Position numbers and translations under genes: made by a program. The notes below the pieces were generated by a model, which was given only the letters and a program-made list of their open reading frames with translations, was not told the DNA's origin and made no database searches. A DNA stretch of 10,862 bases from DAIDHK01 sp035510695 (GTDB lineage: Bacteria; Patescibacteriota; Microgenomatia; Levybacterales; UBA12049), in assembly GCA_035510695.1 (NCBI GenBank), contig DATKGO010000073.1, forward strand, positions 1-10,862, read 5' to 3'. Shown piece after piece: positions 1 through 7,865 of this stretch. Within the stretch, counting starts at the first letter, position 1, and each line of letters begins with the position of its first letter.

Positions 1-83
1 TCCGGATTTAGTACATTATTTTTAGCAAAAAAATGCGAATTAGGCTCAACTTCTTTTAATAAATTAGTATCTGTTTTTGACAA
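1..83 (-). CDS. Possible N-terminal fragment of an unidentified gene running off the left edge
   Basis: A reading frame starts at a TTG (83-81) and stays open to the window edge, giving 27 residues that begin MSKTDTNLLKEVEPNS. A GGAG-type Shine-Dalgarno (GGAGAG) lies seven bases before the TTG. The Lys/Asn/Asp/Glu-rich composition fits an AT-rich bacterium better than the competing plus-strand frame (1-111, ending TAG), which is Ser/Leu/Val-rich as expected of an antisense shadow. It would be co-directional with the ABC exporter pair, 157 bp downstream of it. No domain can be recognised in so short a piece. The frame is also open upstream of the TTG as far as a TAA at about 111, so the start is not certain. 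In 84-240 I see no clear terminator or other gene. Confidence 0.4.
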   Translation of the reverse strand, partial: MSKTDTNLLKEVEPNSHFFAKNNVLNP

Positions 84-240
84 TATTATTCTCTCCGTAG
101 CCTCAAATTAGTTGTTTTACCTATAGTCTCGGGAAGTCAGGCGTAGTTTTTGTGATTAATTCTTCTTGTTGTAGCCGTGCTAATCTTCATATTGAGAATT
201 GGTGCAATTTACCGCCAAGCTAATTATTATTACAATTTGG

Positions 241-2217
241 CTAGATTGTATGAAGCGAAGCAGCACTTTGCGCAGTTTCCTCACTTTGTACATGTCCTCG
301 GAATTGACTGTTATACAAATCAGCATAGAAACCATTTTTTGCCAATAATTCCTTATGCGTACCTTTTTCGATAATTGTACCGTGATTCATCACTAAAATC
401 AGATCCGCGTCTCTAATCGTAGAAAGCCTATGAGCAATCACGAAATTAGTCCTTCCTTTCATCAATTTACTCATAGCATCTTGAATTAAAAGCTCTGTTC
501 TGGTATCCACACTGCTGGTTGCTTCATCCAAAATAAGAATTTCCGGATCGGCCAAAAATGCCCGGGCAATAGTTAAAAGCTGTTTTTGACCCTGCGAAAT
601 ATTGGTTGCTTCCTCATTTAGAACCGTATTATAACCTTCCGGCAGTGTCCTGATAAAATGGTCTGCATAGGCTATTTTTGAAGCTGCCACAATTTCCGCT
701 TCACTAGCATTATCTCGGCCATAGGCGATATTATCCCGCAGCGTTCCATGAAAAAGCCATGTATCCTGTAATACCATCCCGAACATTCGGCGCAAATCTC
801 CACGTCTAAGTTTCGTGATATCCACGCCATCGATCAAAATCTTGCCGCTGTTGACTTCATAAAAACGCATTAACAAATTAACAAGCGTGGTTTTACCGGC
901 ACCGGTCGGACCAACAATCGCAATCATCTGACCCGGTTTTGCCTCAAAATTCATGTCGTCCATCAAAATTTTATCTTTGTTATAGCCAAAGTGGACATGA
1001 TCAAATTTGACAGCTCCTTTGGGATCTTTAATCGTTACAGGATTGGTAGTTTCCTTTACTTGTTCCTCTTCATCCAGTAGTTCAAAGATACGTTCGGCCG
1101 AAGCTATTGCCGATTGGATGACATTGGTAATATTCGCAAGTTGAGTGATCGGCTGAGTAAATTGGGCGGAATATTGAATAAATGCCTGCACGTCACCGAT
1201 CGAGATGGCATTTTGCGTCGCCATAATACCTCCGACAATTGCTACCAGCACATAGCCGATATTACCGACAAATCTCATAAGCGGCATAATCACGCCGGAA
1301 ACAAACTGCGCTTTCCAGCCGGCATCATAGAGTTTATTGTTTAGCTCGTCAAATTGAGAGATAGCTTTAGCTTCATGCCCAAAAGCTTTCACAATCTTAT
1401 GACCGATAAACATTTCTTCGACATGTCCGTTTAAATTACCGAGTGAGTACTGTTGATTTCGGAAGAAATCCTGCGAGCGTTTGGCAATGCCCGCGACAAC
1501 AATAAGACTTAAGGGAAGTGTTAGAAGTACGATTACGGTTAATTCCAAACTTATAGAAAGCATCATGATAAGTACACCGATTATGGTAATGACAGAGGTA
1601 ATCAACTGTGAAACGCTTTGTTGAAGCGATGAACTGACGTTATCCATATCGTTAACGGCGCGGCTTAAAATTTCTCCATGTGTGCGTCCGTCAAAATATT
1701 TAAGCGGCAGTCGTGAAAGTTTTTCGTCCACTTCTTTGCGCATTTTATAAATTGTTCTTTGGGCAATACCGGCCATCAAATATTGTTGAACAAAGATAAA
1801 AATTGAACTGACAATATATAAAACGAGTAATATCAAAACAATTCTTCCTATGTAGCCAAATTCAATGCCGGGAATAGGCGATAAGTGAAGTGGAAGCGTT
1901 GGATTTTGCACCAATTCTTGCGTTATTACATGGTTTTTCGCTTGTACGATAAAACTGGCAATTAGATCATCAAAAAGCCTAGTCGTTGCAAGTCCTAATA
2001 TTTTTGGACCGATGATATTAAATGCTGTTCCGAAGGTAGCCGCAGCAATTACGACTGATAATAGAATCTTTTCCGGTAAAAAATAGCGCAGCAGTCTTTT
2101 GAGTGTGCCTTGAAAATCTTTGGCTTTTTCTACAGGTCTGCCCATTGAACCGAAGCCACCGCCCATCGGACCTCTTCCGGGACCACTTTGATTAGTTTTG
2201 TTGTTATCTTTATTCAT
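241..2217 (-). CDS. ABC exporter half-transporter, catalytic subunit (permease fused to ATPase)
   Basis: Predicted 658-residue half-transporter of the multidrug/lipid exporter class. A Gly/Pro-rich N-terminal tail (about residues 11-28) precedes six membrane helices (about 50-370), with an unusually long outer loop between helices 1 and 2 (about 82-120). The nucleotide-binding domain follows: Walker A GPTGAGKTT (436-444), Q-loop Q484, signature SQGQ (541-544) instead of SGGQ, Walker B ILILDE with catalytic E565, and switch H596. Catalytic residues are intact but the signature is altered, as in the TM288/BmrD-like partner of heterodimeric exporters. I chose the ATG at 2217, which overlaps the upstream gene's TAA by eight bases; a longer frame to 2280 would lie inside that gene. 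There is no clear Shine-Dalgarno, so translational coupling is likely. The substrate cannot be read from the sequence. Confidence 0.93.
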   Translation of the reverse strand: MNKDNNKTNQSGPGRGPMGGGFGSMGRPVEKAKDFQGTLKRLLRYFLPEKILLSVVIAAATFGTAFNIIGPKILGLATTRLFDDLIASFIVQAKNHVITQELVQNPTLPLHLSPIPGIEFGYIGRIVLILLVLYIVSSIFIFVQQYLMAGIAQRTIYKMRKEVDEKLSRLPLKYFDGRTHGEILSRAVNDMDNVSSSLQQSVSQLITSVITIIGVLIMMLSISLELTVIVLLTLPLSLIVVAGIAKRSQDFFRNQQYSLGNLNGHVEEMFIGHKIVKAFGHEAKAISQFDELNNKLYDAGWKAQFVSGVIMPLMRFVGNIGYVLVAIVGGIMATQNAISIGDVQAFIQYSAQFTQPITQLANITNVIQSAIASAERIFELLDEEEQVKETTNPVTIKDPKGAVKFDHVHFGYNKDKILMDDMNFEAKPGQMIAIVGPTGAGKTTLVNLLMRFYEVNSGKILIDGVDITKLRRGDLRRMFGMVLQDTWLFHGTLRDNIAYGRDNASEAEIVAASKIAYADHFIRTLPEGYNTVLNEEATNISQGQKQLLTIARAFLADPEILILDEATSSVDTRTELLIQDAMSKLMKGRTNFVIAHRLSTIRDADLILVMNHGTIIEKGTHKELLAKNGFYADLYNSQFRGHVQSEETAQSAASLHTI

Positions 2218-3952
2218 GTGATTCTTCAGCAATTTCAGCCGCTGACAACTGTGACGTAACAATTCCTTTATAAACGTCACAGGTTTTCATCAAATTTTTG
2301 TGAGTACCGATACCGGCAATACGACCTTCGTCAAGAACTATAATTTGATCCGCATCCACTACCGTACTGACACGTTGAGCAACGATAATTACAGTTGAAT
2401 TTTGCGTTTCCTGTTTTAGCGCTGCGCGTAATTTCGCGTCGGTTTTAAAGTCAAGCGCCGAAAAAGTATCGTCGAAAATATAAATTTCCGGTTTGCGAAC
2501 CAACGCCCGAGCTATAGAGAGACGCTGCATTTGTCCCCCTGAAACATTGGTTCCGCCCTGAGCAATCTGGGAATTGAATTTGTCAGGCATTTTTTCAATA
2601 AACTCACTGGCTTGTGCCACATCAGCGGCATGTTTGATTTCACTTTCAGTTGCATCTTCTTTACCGTAGCGCAGATTATCGTTAATTGTTCCGGCAAAAA
2701 GTACGGCCTTCTGAGGTATAAAACCGATTTTTGCCCGCAAATATTCCTGCGGCATTTCGCGAGTTTCTACTCCATCCACGATGACCCGACCGCCGCTTAC
2801 ATCATAAAAACGCGGAATAAGATTGACCAGCGTCGATTTTCCCGAACCTGTGCCGCCAATGATGGCAGTTGTGGTACCGGGAGAAGTTTTAAAAGAAATG
2901 TCTGAAAGTGCAGATTTTTCCGCACCGTGATAGCTAAATGTAACGTTTTGAAATTCGACATAGCCTCGCAGTTTCGTAGTAATATTTACTTTTTCAGCAT
3001 CCTTAATATCGGGTTCTATTTCCAATACTTCATTAATTCTGGCAGCTGAAGCTTCCGCACGGGGGATCATTATAAACATCAACGCAACCATCAACAAGGC
3101 GAAGAGAATTTGAGTGGCATATTGCATGAAAGAAAACATTGCGCCTATTTCTAAATTATCCCCCGCTACGCGTTGGCTGCCGAACCAAATTATGGCTACA
3201 CTGGAAATATTTATCAAAAGCATCATTACCGGCATCATTATGGCAACCAACTGATTTACTTTAATCGCTACATCGGTTACATCATGGTTGGCCACATCAA
3301 AACGTTCTTCTTCATGTTTTATTCGATCAAAAGCCCTAACCACTCGTACGCCGGTCAAATTTTCATCCAAGATAAGATTTAGTCTATCCAATTTCACCTG
3401 CATGACTGAAAACAATGGAACAGCTTTAAAGAGAAGTACCATAATTACACCTACCAAAACAGGCGTTATAGCTACCAAAATCCAGGATAGCCCGACATCT
3501 TCATTTAAAGCCAACACAATTCCGACAACCAGCGTGATAGGAGCAGTAATTAGCCAACTGAGCATCAATACCATTACCTGCTGAACTTGTGTAGTATCAT
3601 TGGTAGTACGTGTAATCAATGAAGCAGTACTTACGATATTAAATTCGTGAAGTGAAAATTCTTGAACTTTATTAAAAATTTCGGAACGAATTTTCTTACA
3701 CATTCCGGTAGCCACTCGGGAAGAAAAATATATGCCCACAACTGAACAAACTGTCCCTCCGATGGCAACCAGCACCATTAAACCTCCAGTTCTCCAGATA
3801 TAACCCGTATCAAATGCCGCAATGCCATTATTTACGATATCCCCCATAAGAGTAGGCAAATACAGATTTGCAACCGATTGTCCGATGGCCAAAAGCAGGA
3901 TAACTGCCAATAGAAGTTTGTATGGTTGTAGAAAACGTAATAATTTAATCAT
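2210..3952 (-). CDS. ABC exporter half-transporter, degenerate-site subunit (permease fused to ATPase)
   Basis: Predicted 580-residue half-transporter and first gene of the exporter operon. Six membrane helices occupy about residues 10-300, followed by the ATPase domain: Walker A GGTGSGKST (366-374), Q-loop Q414, canonical signature SGGQ (471-474), Walker B IYIFDD (490-495) and AQRVST at 525-530. Two catalytic positions are changed: D495 replaces the catalytic glutamate and Q526 replaces the switch histidine. This matches the TM287/BmrC/LmrC side of heterodimeric exporters, where the site built from this subunit's Walker motifs and the partner's signature binds ATP but hydrolyses it poorly. 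The ATG at 3952 is the only reasonable start, because an in-frame TAA lies 18 bases upstream. No Shine-Dalgarno is present; a promoter at 3965-3994 would give an almost leaderless transcript. The stop overlaps the partner gene's start. Confidence 0.94.
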   Translation of the reverse strand: MIKLLRFLQPYKLLLAVILLLAIGQSVANLYLPTLMGDIVNNGIAAFDTGYIWRTGGLMVLVAIGGTVCSVVGIYFSSRVATGMCKKIRSEIFNKVQEFSLHEFNIVSTASLITRTTNDTTQVQQVMVLMLSWLITAPITLVVGIVLALNEDVGLSWILVAITPVLVGVIMVLLFKAVPLFSVMQVKLDRLNLILDENLTGVRVVRAFDRIKHEEERFDVANHDVTDVAIKVNQLVAIMMPVMMLLINISSVAIIWFGSQRVAGDNLEIGAMFSFMQYATQILFALLMVALMFIMIPRAEASAARINEVLEIEPDIKDAEKVNITTKLRGYVEFQNVTFSYHGAEKSALSDISFKTSPGTTTAIIGGTGSGKSTLVNLIPRFYDVSGGRVIVDGVETREMPQEYLRAKIGFIPQKAVLFAGTINDNLRYGKEDATESEIKHAADVAQASEFIEKMPDKFNSQIAQGGTNVSGGQMQRLSIARALVRKPEIYIFDDTFSALDFKTDAKLRAALKQETQNSTVIIVAQRVSTVVDADQIIVLDEGRIAGIGTHKNLMKTCDVYKGIVTSQLSAAEIAEESHE

Positions 3953-3964
3953 GGATACATAATT

Positions 3965-3994
3965 ATTTTACTATTTAATAGCCGGGCTAAGCAA
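3965..3994 (-). promoter_or_regulatory. Sigma70-type promoter of the ABC exporter operon
   Basis: On the minus strand, TTGCTT (3989-3994) and TAAAAT (3965-3970) are separated by 18 bases. The -10 box ends 12 bases before the ATG at 3952, so transcription starting about seven bases downstream would leave a 5' leader of only a few bases. A short palindrome fills much of the spacer. Confidence 0.5.
3979..3989. promoter_or_regulatory. Candidate operator palindrome inside the ABC promoter
   Basis: TAGCCGGGCTA is a perfect five-base inverted repeat around one central base. It lies between the predicted -10 and -35 boxes of the exporter promoter and its last base reaches the -35 hexamer, where a bound repressor or a MerR-type activator could act. 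It is GC-rich against AT-rich surroundings. It is short, so chance occurrence is possible, and no intact regulator gene lies nearby. Confidence 0.3.
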
Positions 3995-4018
3995 TCTTAA
4001 GTATAGTCGAGTTGCTTC

Positions 4019-4048
4019 TTGATTGGTAAATATATTGTGCGGTATAGT
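4019..4048 (+). promoter_or_regulatory. Sigma70-type promoter of the membrane-fusion protein operon
   Basis: TTGATT (4019-4024) and TATAGT (4043-4048) are spaced by 18 bases. The -10 box ends six bases before the ATG at 4055, so the predicted transcript begins at or next to the start codon. It lies back to back with the exporter promoter; the two -35 boxes are 24 bases apart. Confidence 0.6.
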
Positions 4049-4054
4049 AGATAT

Positions 4055-5191
4055 ATGAAGGAAGAAAAGAAAAAGGTAAATACTAAAAAAACTTCGTCAT
4101 TTTTATGGCCTTTAATAATACTGGTATTTATTACTGTAGCGGGAATTTTTGCTTACTATAATTTAGGGCGCTTTTCTTTACCGGCGGACTCCGATAATAT
4201 GTCGTCAACTCCTTCAACAACTGCTTCTGTAAAATTTGTAAGTTCAACAATTACGGCTGACGGTACTGTGACTGCGCAAAATCAGGCAAATTTAAATTTT
4301 CAAACAGCGGGGAAGTTAACCTATCTTCCTTTTAAAGAGGGTGACAAAATAGCTGCGGGACAAACAATTGCCCGGCTTGATACGTATCAACTTCAACAGC
4401 AATTGCAGCAGGCGTTAAATAACTACCAAAACCAGCGGGATCAATTCGATCAGCAGCAACAGTATAATCAAACAGGCGCTTTACAAAATCAGCAGAATGC
4501 ATCACTGAAGACATCAGGTGCGGCACTTGGCGGAGATCCAGGATATACCGTGATTAACGATACGGTCCAACGGCTTATGGATCAAAACCAAAACAATCTG
4601 AATAATTCTGTAATTCAAGTTCAGTTAGCAAATTATGCAATGCAGCTGGCGACGCTTACCTCTCCTATTTCGGGCATTGTTAAACATGAAGACGTTACAG
4701 TTCCGGGTATAAACATTACTCCGGCAACAACTTTCATTGTCGCTGATCCGAATTCAATGGTTTTTCGCGCTAACGTACCGGCAGAGGATATTTACTACAT
4801 TGCTCAAGGAAGCGCGGTTACTCTGGCAATAGACGGTTTACCCAATAAAATTACCGGTACGGTTGTAAAAATATATCCTTCAAAGATCGTCTTGTCCACC
4901 GGTGAAGCAGTTTACCAAGTGGATGTGGCCAGTGATGCGTTAAAAAAACAAACAAAATTGGATGAGACAGGGACGGCGATAATTAGTACAAATTCGCAGA
5001 ATGTTGCGTTGGTCCCGGCATGGACTGTGCTGAACGGCAAATATATTTGGATTGACGATAACGGAACTCCTAATTTGCGACAAGTAACTATCGGAGACAT
5101 TCATGGGAACCAGATAGAGATTACCGGCGGATTATCTCCAAACGATAAAATAATAATTGATCCCAAATATATATCGTCTCTAAAATATTAA
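4055..5191 (+). CDS. HlyD/RND-type membrane-fusion (periplasmic adaptor) protein
   Basis: Predicted 378-residue adaptor anchored by one N-terminal membrane helix (about residues 17-35, after a Lys-rich cytoplasmic start) with the rest outside the membrane. A first lipoyl half (about 68-110, with the typical EGDKIAAGQTIARLD) leads into a Gln/Asn-rich helical hairpin (about 112-200). A second lipoyl half follows (about 205-235, SPISGIVKHEDVTVPG), then a beta-barrel and a membrane-proximal domain. This order is typical of adaptors that link inner-membrane exporters to later envelope layers. I chose the ATG at 4055 rather than the in-frame TTG at 4019, because the TTG is itself the -35 box. There is no Shine-Dalgarno. 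It sits head to head with the ABC exporter genes, so a joint pump is plausible but inferred. Confidence 0.88.
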   Translation: MKEEKKKVNTKKTSSFLWPLIILVFITVAGIFAYYNLGRFSLPADSDNMSSTPSTTASVKFVSSTITADGTVTAQNQANLNFQTAGKLTYLPFKEGDKIAAGQTIARLDTYQLQQQLQQALNNYQNQRDQFDQQQQYNQTGALQNQQNASLKTSGAALGGDPGYTVINDTVQRLMDQNQNNLNNSVIQVQLANYAMQLATLTSPISGIVKHEDVTVPGINITPATTFIVADPNSMVFRANVPAEDIYYIAQGSAVTLAIDGLPNKITGTVVKIYPSKIVLSTGEAVYQVDVASDALKKQTKLDETGTAIISTNSQNVALVPAWTVLNGKYIWIDDNGTPNLRQVTIGDIHGNQIEITGGLSPNDKIIIDPKYISSLKY

Positions 5192-5194
5192 TTT

Positions 5195-5833
5195 ATGAAA
5201 AAAATACTAGCGCTATTTAAAAGTAGAAATTTTCTAAAAATCTTAGGTGTCGTATTTTTGCTTATCCTTCTTGCCGGTGGGTATATCTTCTTCAGGCAAA
5301 CAACCGGCAGAGTATACATTGATAACTCGATTATTCAAGCGCCGATTATTACAATTTCTCCTACCACTTCCGGCAGAGTACAGGAAATGAATGTTAAAGA
5401 AGGACAAACTGTGACAAATGGCGATGCATTGGCCATCGTTGGCTCCGAAACAATTCGAGCTTATACGGATGGTCTTATTATTTCGGCAAGCGATCTGACA
5501 GGATCGGATGTTAATCCTTCAACCCAGCTAATACAAATGATCCGGCCGGTTAATCTTCGAGTTTCAGGTACGATTGATGAGAATAAAGGACTTAACGAAA
5601 TTCAGGTGGGACAAGTTGTTTCATTTACGGTAGATGCTCTTCCCGGTCAAACATTCTGGGGATACGTAGACGAAATTTCTCCTGCGGCAGATACACAAAC
5701 ATTTTCTTTTTCCACTTCAACCGAACGTCCTACACAACAATTCACTGTTTATGCCAAATTTAATCCGACGCAAAATCCTGCCATAAAATTGGGAATGTCG
5801 GCCAAGATGGTAGTCTATACAAAAACGAGATAA
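5195..5833 (+). CDS. Short HlyD-like adaptor lacking the helical hairpin
   Basis: Predicted 212-residue protein with an N-terminal membrane helix (about residues 13-33) and an extracytoplasmic barrel-sandwich (lipoyl) domain. The first lipoyl half (about 45-80, with NVKEGQTVTNGDALAIVGS) passes almost directly into the second (about 82-115), so the long alpha-helical hairpin of typical HlyD/EmrA proteins is missing. A beta-barrel-like region follows (about 118-212, with VGQVVSFTVDALPGQTFWG). It starts three bases after the stop of the previous adaptor and has no Shine-Dalgarno, so it is probably translated by reinitiation in the same operon. Two unequal adaptors side by side suggest a mixed adaptor complex, or that this one modulates the larger. 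It could also serve a different transporter. Confidence 0.8.
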   Translation: MKKILALFKSRNFLKILGVVFLLILLAGGYIFFRQTTGRVYIDNSIIQAPIITISPTTSGRVQEMNVKEGQTVTNGDALAIVGSETIRAYTDGLIISASDLTGSDVNPSTQLIQMIRPVNLRVSGTIDENKGLNEIQVGQVVSFTVDALPGQTFWGYVDEISPAADTQTFSFSTSTERPTQQFTVYAKFNPTQNPAIKLGMSAKMVVYTKTR

Positions 5834-5841
5834 GCAAAATT

Positions 5842-5863
5842 TAAGAATTCTTACATTTTTTTT
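5842..5863 (+). terminator. Weak candidate intrinsic terminator after the adaptor operon
   Basis: A 12-base perfect palindrome, TAAGAATTCTTA (5842-5853), is followed after two bases by eight T residues (5856-5863). The position fits a terminator, eight bases after the stop codon. However, the palindrome can form only a four-base AT-rich stem with an AATT loop, so it would be weak. Confidence 0.3.
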
Positions 5864-5876
5864 CATCGTAAACCTT

Positions 5877-5882
5877 TATAAT
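5877..5882 (+). promoter_or_regulatory. Consensus -10 box of the dehydrogenase gene
   Basis: A perfect TATAAT ends eight bases before the ATG at 5891, placing the expected transcription start at or within two bases of the start codon. No good -35 box is visible at 16-18 bases. The region between -10 and ATG has no Shine-Dalgarno. Confidence 0.5.
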
Positions 5883-5890
5883 AATTATCT

Positions 5891-6925
5891 ATGAAAGCAG
5901 GAATATTTTACGGACCTCATGATATACGAGTTGAAGAGGTAGCGGATCCAAAAATTCAAAATCCGAAAGACGCGATAGTCAAAATCACATATACCTGCAT
6001 TTGTGGTTCCGATCTCTGGTGGTATCGCGGCATTACTAAACGAGATGCTGGTGGACAAATTGGGCATGAGTTTATGGGTGAGGTCCTTGCAATTGGTAAT
6101 GATGTTAAAAATGTAAAGATTGGTGATTTGGTAGTTGGTCCATTTTTCTGGTGTGATGGAACCTGTGCAGAATGTAAAAAAAAGATGAGTAGCGCATGTC
6201 TTAATGGTGGTAGTTGGGGTACCAAAGGCACAACAGGATGTCAAGCAGAACAGCTACGGGTTCCTTATGCTGATGCAAACCTATTCACTATTCCCAAGGA
6301 TACTGATGAAAAATTAATGCCAGCCATATTAGCTCTATCTGATGTTATGGGAACTGGTCACCATGCAGCAATATCAGCCGGAGTAACAAAAGATTCAGTT
6401 ATTGCCGTTGTGGGGGACGGAGCAGTTGGACTGTGTGCTGTTCTTGCCAGTAAAAGACTTAGGGCAAGTAAAATTATTTTAATGAGTCGCCATGAAAAAA
6501 ATGCGGTTGTAGGCAAACAATTTGGAGCAACAGATATTATTGCAGAGCGAGATCAGGAAGGGATTGAAAAAGTAAAAGCGCTTACCGAAGAAATTGGTGC
6601 AGATTGTGTTTTGGAATGCGTTGGTGGAAAAGAAGCACGAGACATGGCAATGGGCATGGTACGACCTGGCGGCAGAATCGGCTGCGTAGGTATTCCACAT
6701 AACGTGACAGATATACCAACCGGAGATATTTTTTGGAAGAATATTACCATTGGTGGTGGAATTGCCCCAACTGCCACTTATATTCCCCAGCTTTTACCGG
6801 ATGTATTGTCCGCTAAAATTGATCCGTCACCGGTCTTTAATTTAACTTTGCCGCTAGCTGATCTGGCAAAGGGTTATGAAGCCATGGATAAACGTGAAGC
6901 AATCAAAGTACTAATTCGACTATGA
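5891..6925 (+). CDS. Zinc-dependent medium-chain alcohol dehydrogenase family protein
   Basis: Predicted 344-residue cytoplasmic oxidoreductase of the MDR superfamily, close to the family's usual length. Catalytic zinc ligands are visible as C38 (in CICGSD), H59-E60 (GHE) and probably D151. A structural zinc site is likely from C88, C92, C95 and C103; the first spacing (C-x3-C) is one residue longer than the classical C-x2-C, so C88 may not be a ligand. The Rossmann fold carries GDGAVG (175-180). After the second strand the sequence is LMSRHE, with no acidic residue at the usual NAD-selecting position, which hints at NADP(H). The substrate cannot be assigned. An in-frame TAA nine bases upstream fixes the ATG as start, and the -10 box suggests a leaderless message. 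Its last 23 bases overlap the end of the convergent GH130 gene. Confidence 0.92.
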   Translation: MKAGIFYGPHDIRVEEVADPKIQNPKDAIVKITYTCICGSDLWWYRGITKRDAGGQIGHEFMGEVLAIGNDVKNVKIGDLVVGPFFWCDGTCAECKKKMSSACLNGGSWGTKGTTGCQAEQLRVPYADANLFTIPKDTDEKLMPAILALSDVMGTGHHAAISAGVTKDSVIAVVGDGAVGLCAVLASKRLRASKIILMSRHEKNAVVGKQFGATDIIAERDQEGIEKVKALTEEIGADCVLECVGGKEARDMAMGMVRPGGRIGCVGIPHNVTDIPTGDIFWKNITIGGGIAPTATYIPQLLPDVLSAKIDPSPVFNLTLPLADLAKGYEAMDKREAIKVLIRL

Positions 6926-7865
6926 GCCCTTTCATTAATTCGTCCATAGAAAACTCTACTTCAAAAGTTGTTCGATCTCCAACGTTTACATATAATGACA
7001 ATGAACTTTTTATGCCTTTTTTAATTGTTCCGCCGCATGAATAGACTACACGTCTCTCTTCGGGATGCAATTCCGCAACTAAGGGTAATCCTTCTTCATC
7101 TAAAAAATTATCAGGGGTCAGAATTGGTTCTTTGGCTACAACTACTTGGAATTTATTTTTTTTGCGAATTAGTTTTGCTCTACCGATACTATAAATATAT
7201 TTTTCTTTACCTCCGATATTTTGCATAGTAATCCCATGAATGATAAAAAGTGCCTCCTCAGAGTTTAACCAAATAGGGGGCATAGTTGTTCCAATTCTCC
7301 ATTTTGCCCAAGGTAAATCCAAGGGAAATTCTATGTCGCATATTTTTTGCGGCACTTGAGAATGCAATGAAAATACTAAAATTTTATGATTATAATCAGA
7401 TGACTCAGGTCGAAATAGATATGTGCTGCTATCAATCGGAGTAATATTTTTACCGGGACCAAATGTATCAATAACCAAAAATGGGGGTAAATTTTGTTTC
7501 CAAGAGTTAAGATAATCAATTTTTACGATTGCCGGAAAGGGGATTGGCTGACCGTTTTTATTCCGAAGTACGCAGGTAAGTCCTATTATCAAATTTTCAT
7601 TGGGTAATTGTAAGGCTCTGGGATCTTCTAAATTTATCCCTTCATATAAAGGCTTCCAGATCACTCTTTCGTGTTTAATAATTCCATCTTTTCCTATTTC
7701 AAAAAGTTTTAAAATTCCGGTATCCGGTTCACCGGGCACTCCCGGGGTAACCACTTCTCTTCCTATAAAACACAATGCGTCTTCAACGGATTTCTGCCAT
7801 ACCCCCATATTATAGCGGGCAACCTGTGCGTCAGGAAAAATATTTTTTATATGATTAATTTTCAT
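6903..7865 (-). CDS. GH130-family beta-mannoside phosphorylase or hydrolase
   Basis: Predicted 320-residue protein with the five-bladed beta-propeller signatures of glycoside hydrolase family 130. EDPR (80-83) contains the expected catalytic acid D81, after the substrate-lining stretch LYEGIN. Further family marks are GPGKN (136-140), PPIW (196-199) with IIHG at 208-211, SIGRA (226-230), PILTPD (247-252) and VVYSCGG (273-279). There is no signal peptide, so it acts in the cytoplasm. GH130 enzymes cleave beta-1,4- or beta-1,2-mannosides, usually with phosphate to give mannose 1-phosphate; the subfamily and the choice between phosphorylase and hydrolase are not clear here. The ATG directly follows the TAG of the glycosyltransferase gene with no gap and no Shine-Dalgarno, so the two are surely one operon. 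Its end overlaps the dehydrogenase gene by 23 bases. Confidence 0.85.
   Translation of the reverse strand: MKINHIKNIFPDAQVARYNMGVWQKSVEDALCFIGREVVTPGVPGEPDTGILKLFEIGKDGIIKHERVIWKPLYEGINLEDPRALQLPNENLIIGLTCVLRNKNGQPIPFPAIVKIDYLNSWKQNLPPFLVIDTFGPGKNITPIDSSTYLFRPESSDYNHKILVFSLHSQVPQKICDIEFPLDLPWAKWRIGTTMPPIWLNSEEALFIIHGITMQNIGGKEKYIYSIGRAKLIRKKNKFQVVVAKEPILTPDNFLDEEGLPLVAELHPEERRVVYSCGGTIKKGIKSSLSLYVNVGDRTTFEVEFSMDELMKGLIVELVL

Noticed and set aside
1..111. Plus-strand partial gene ending in TAG
   Set aside because: The composition is that of an antisense frame, and the opposite strand offers a start with a Shine-Dalgarno. Kept only as an alternative.
177..374. 65-residue plus-strand frame with hydrophobic start
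   Set aside because: Most of it is antisense to the conserved C-terminus of the ABC subunit, and it shows no recognisable features.
2218..2280. Upstream in-frame start for the second ABC subunit
   Set aside because: The extra 21 residues lie wholly inside the 3' end of the first ABC gene and have no family resemblance. The ATG at 2217, in an 8-bp stop-start overlap, is the better start.
2612..3584. Plus-strand frames of 69-98 residues over the first ABC gene
   Set aside because: They are antisense shadows of conserved ATPase and membrane-domain codons with no start signals of their own.
4019..4054. TTG start adding 12 residues to the first adaptor
   Set aside because: The TTG is part of a good -35 box and the -10 box lies within the extension. 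The Lys-rich start at 4055 is typical for a membrane anchor.
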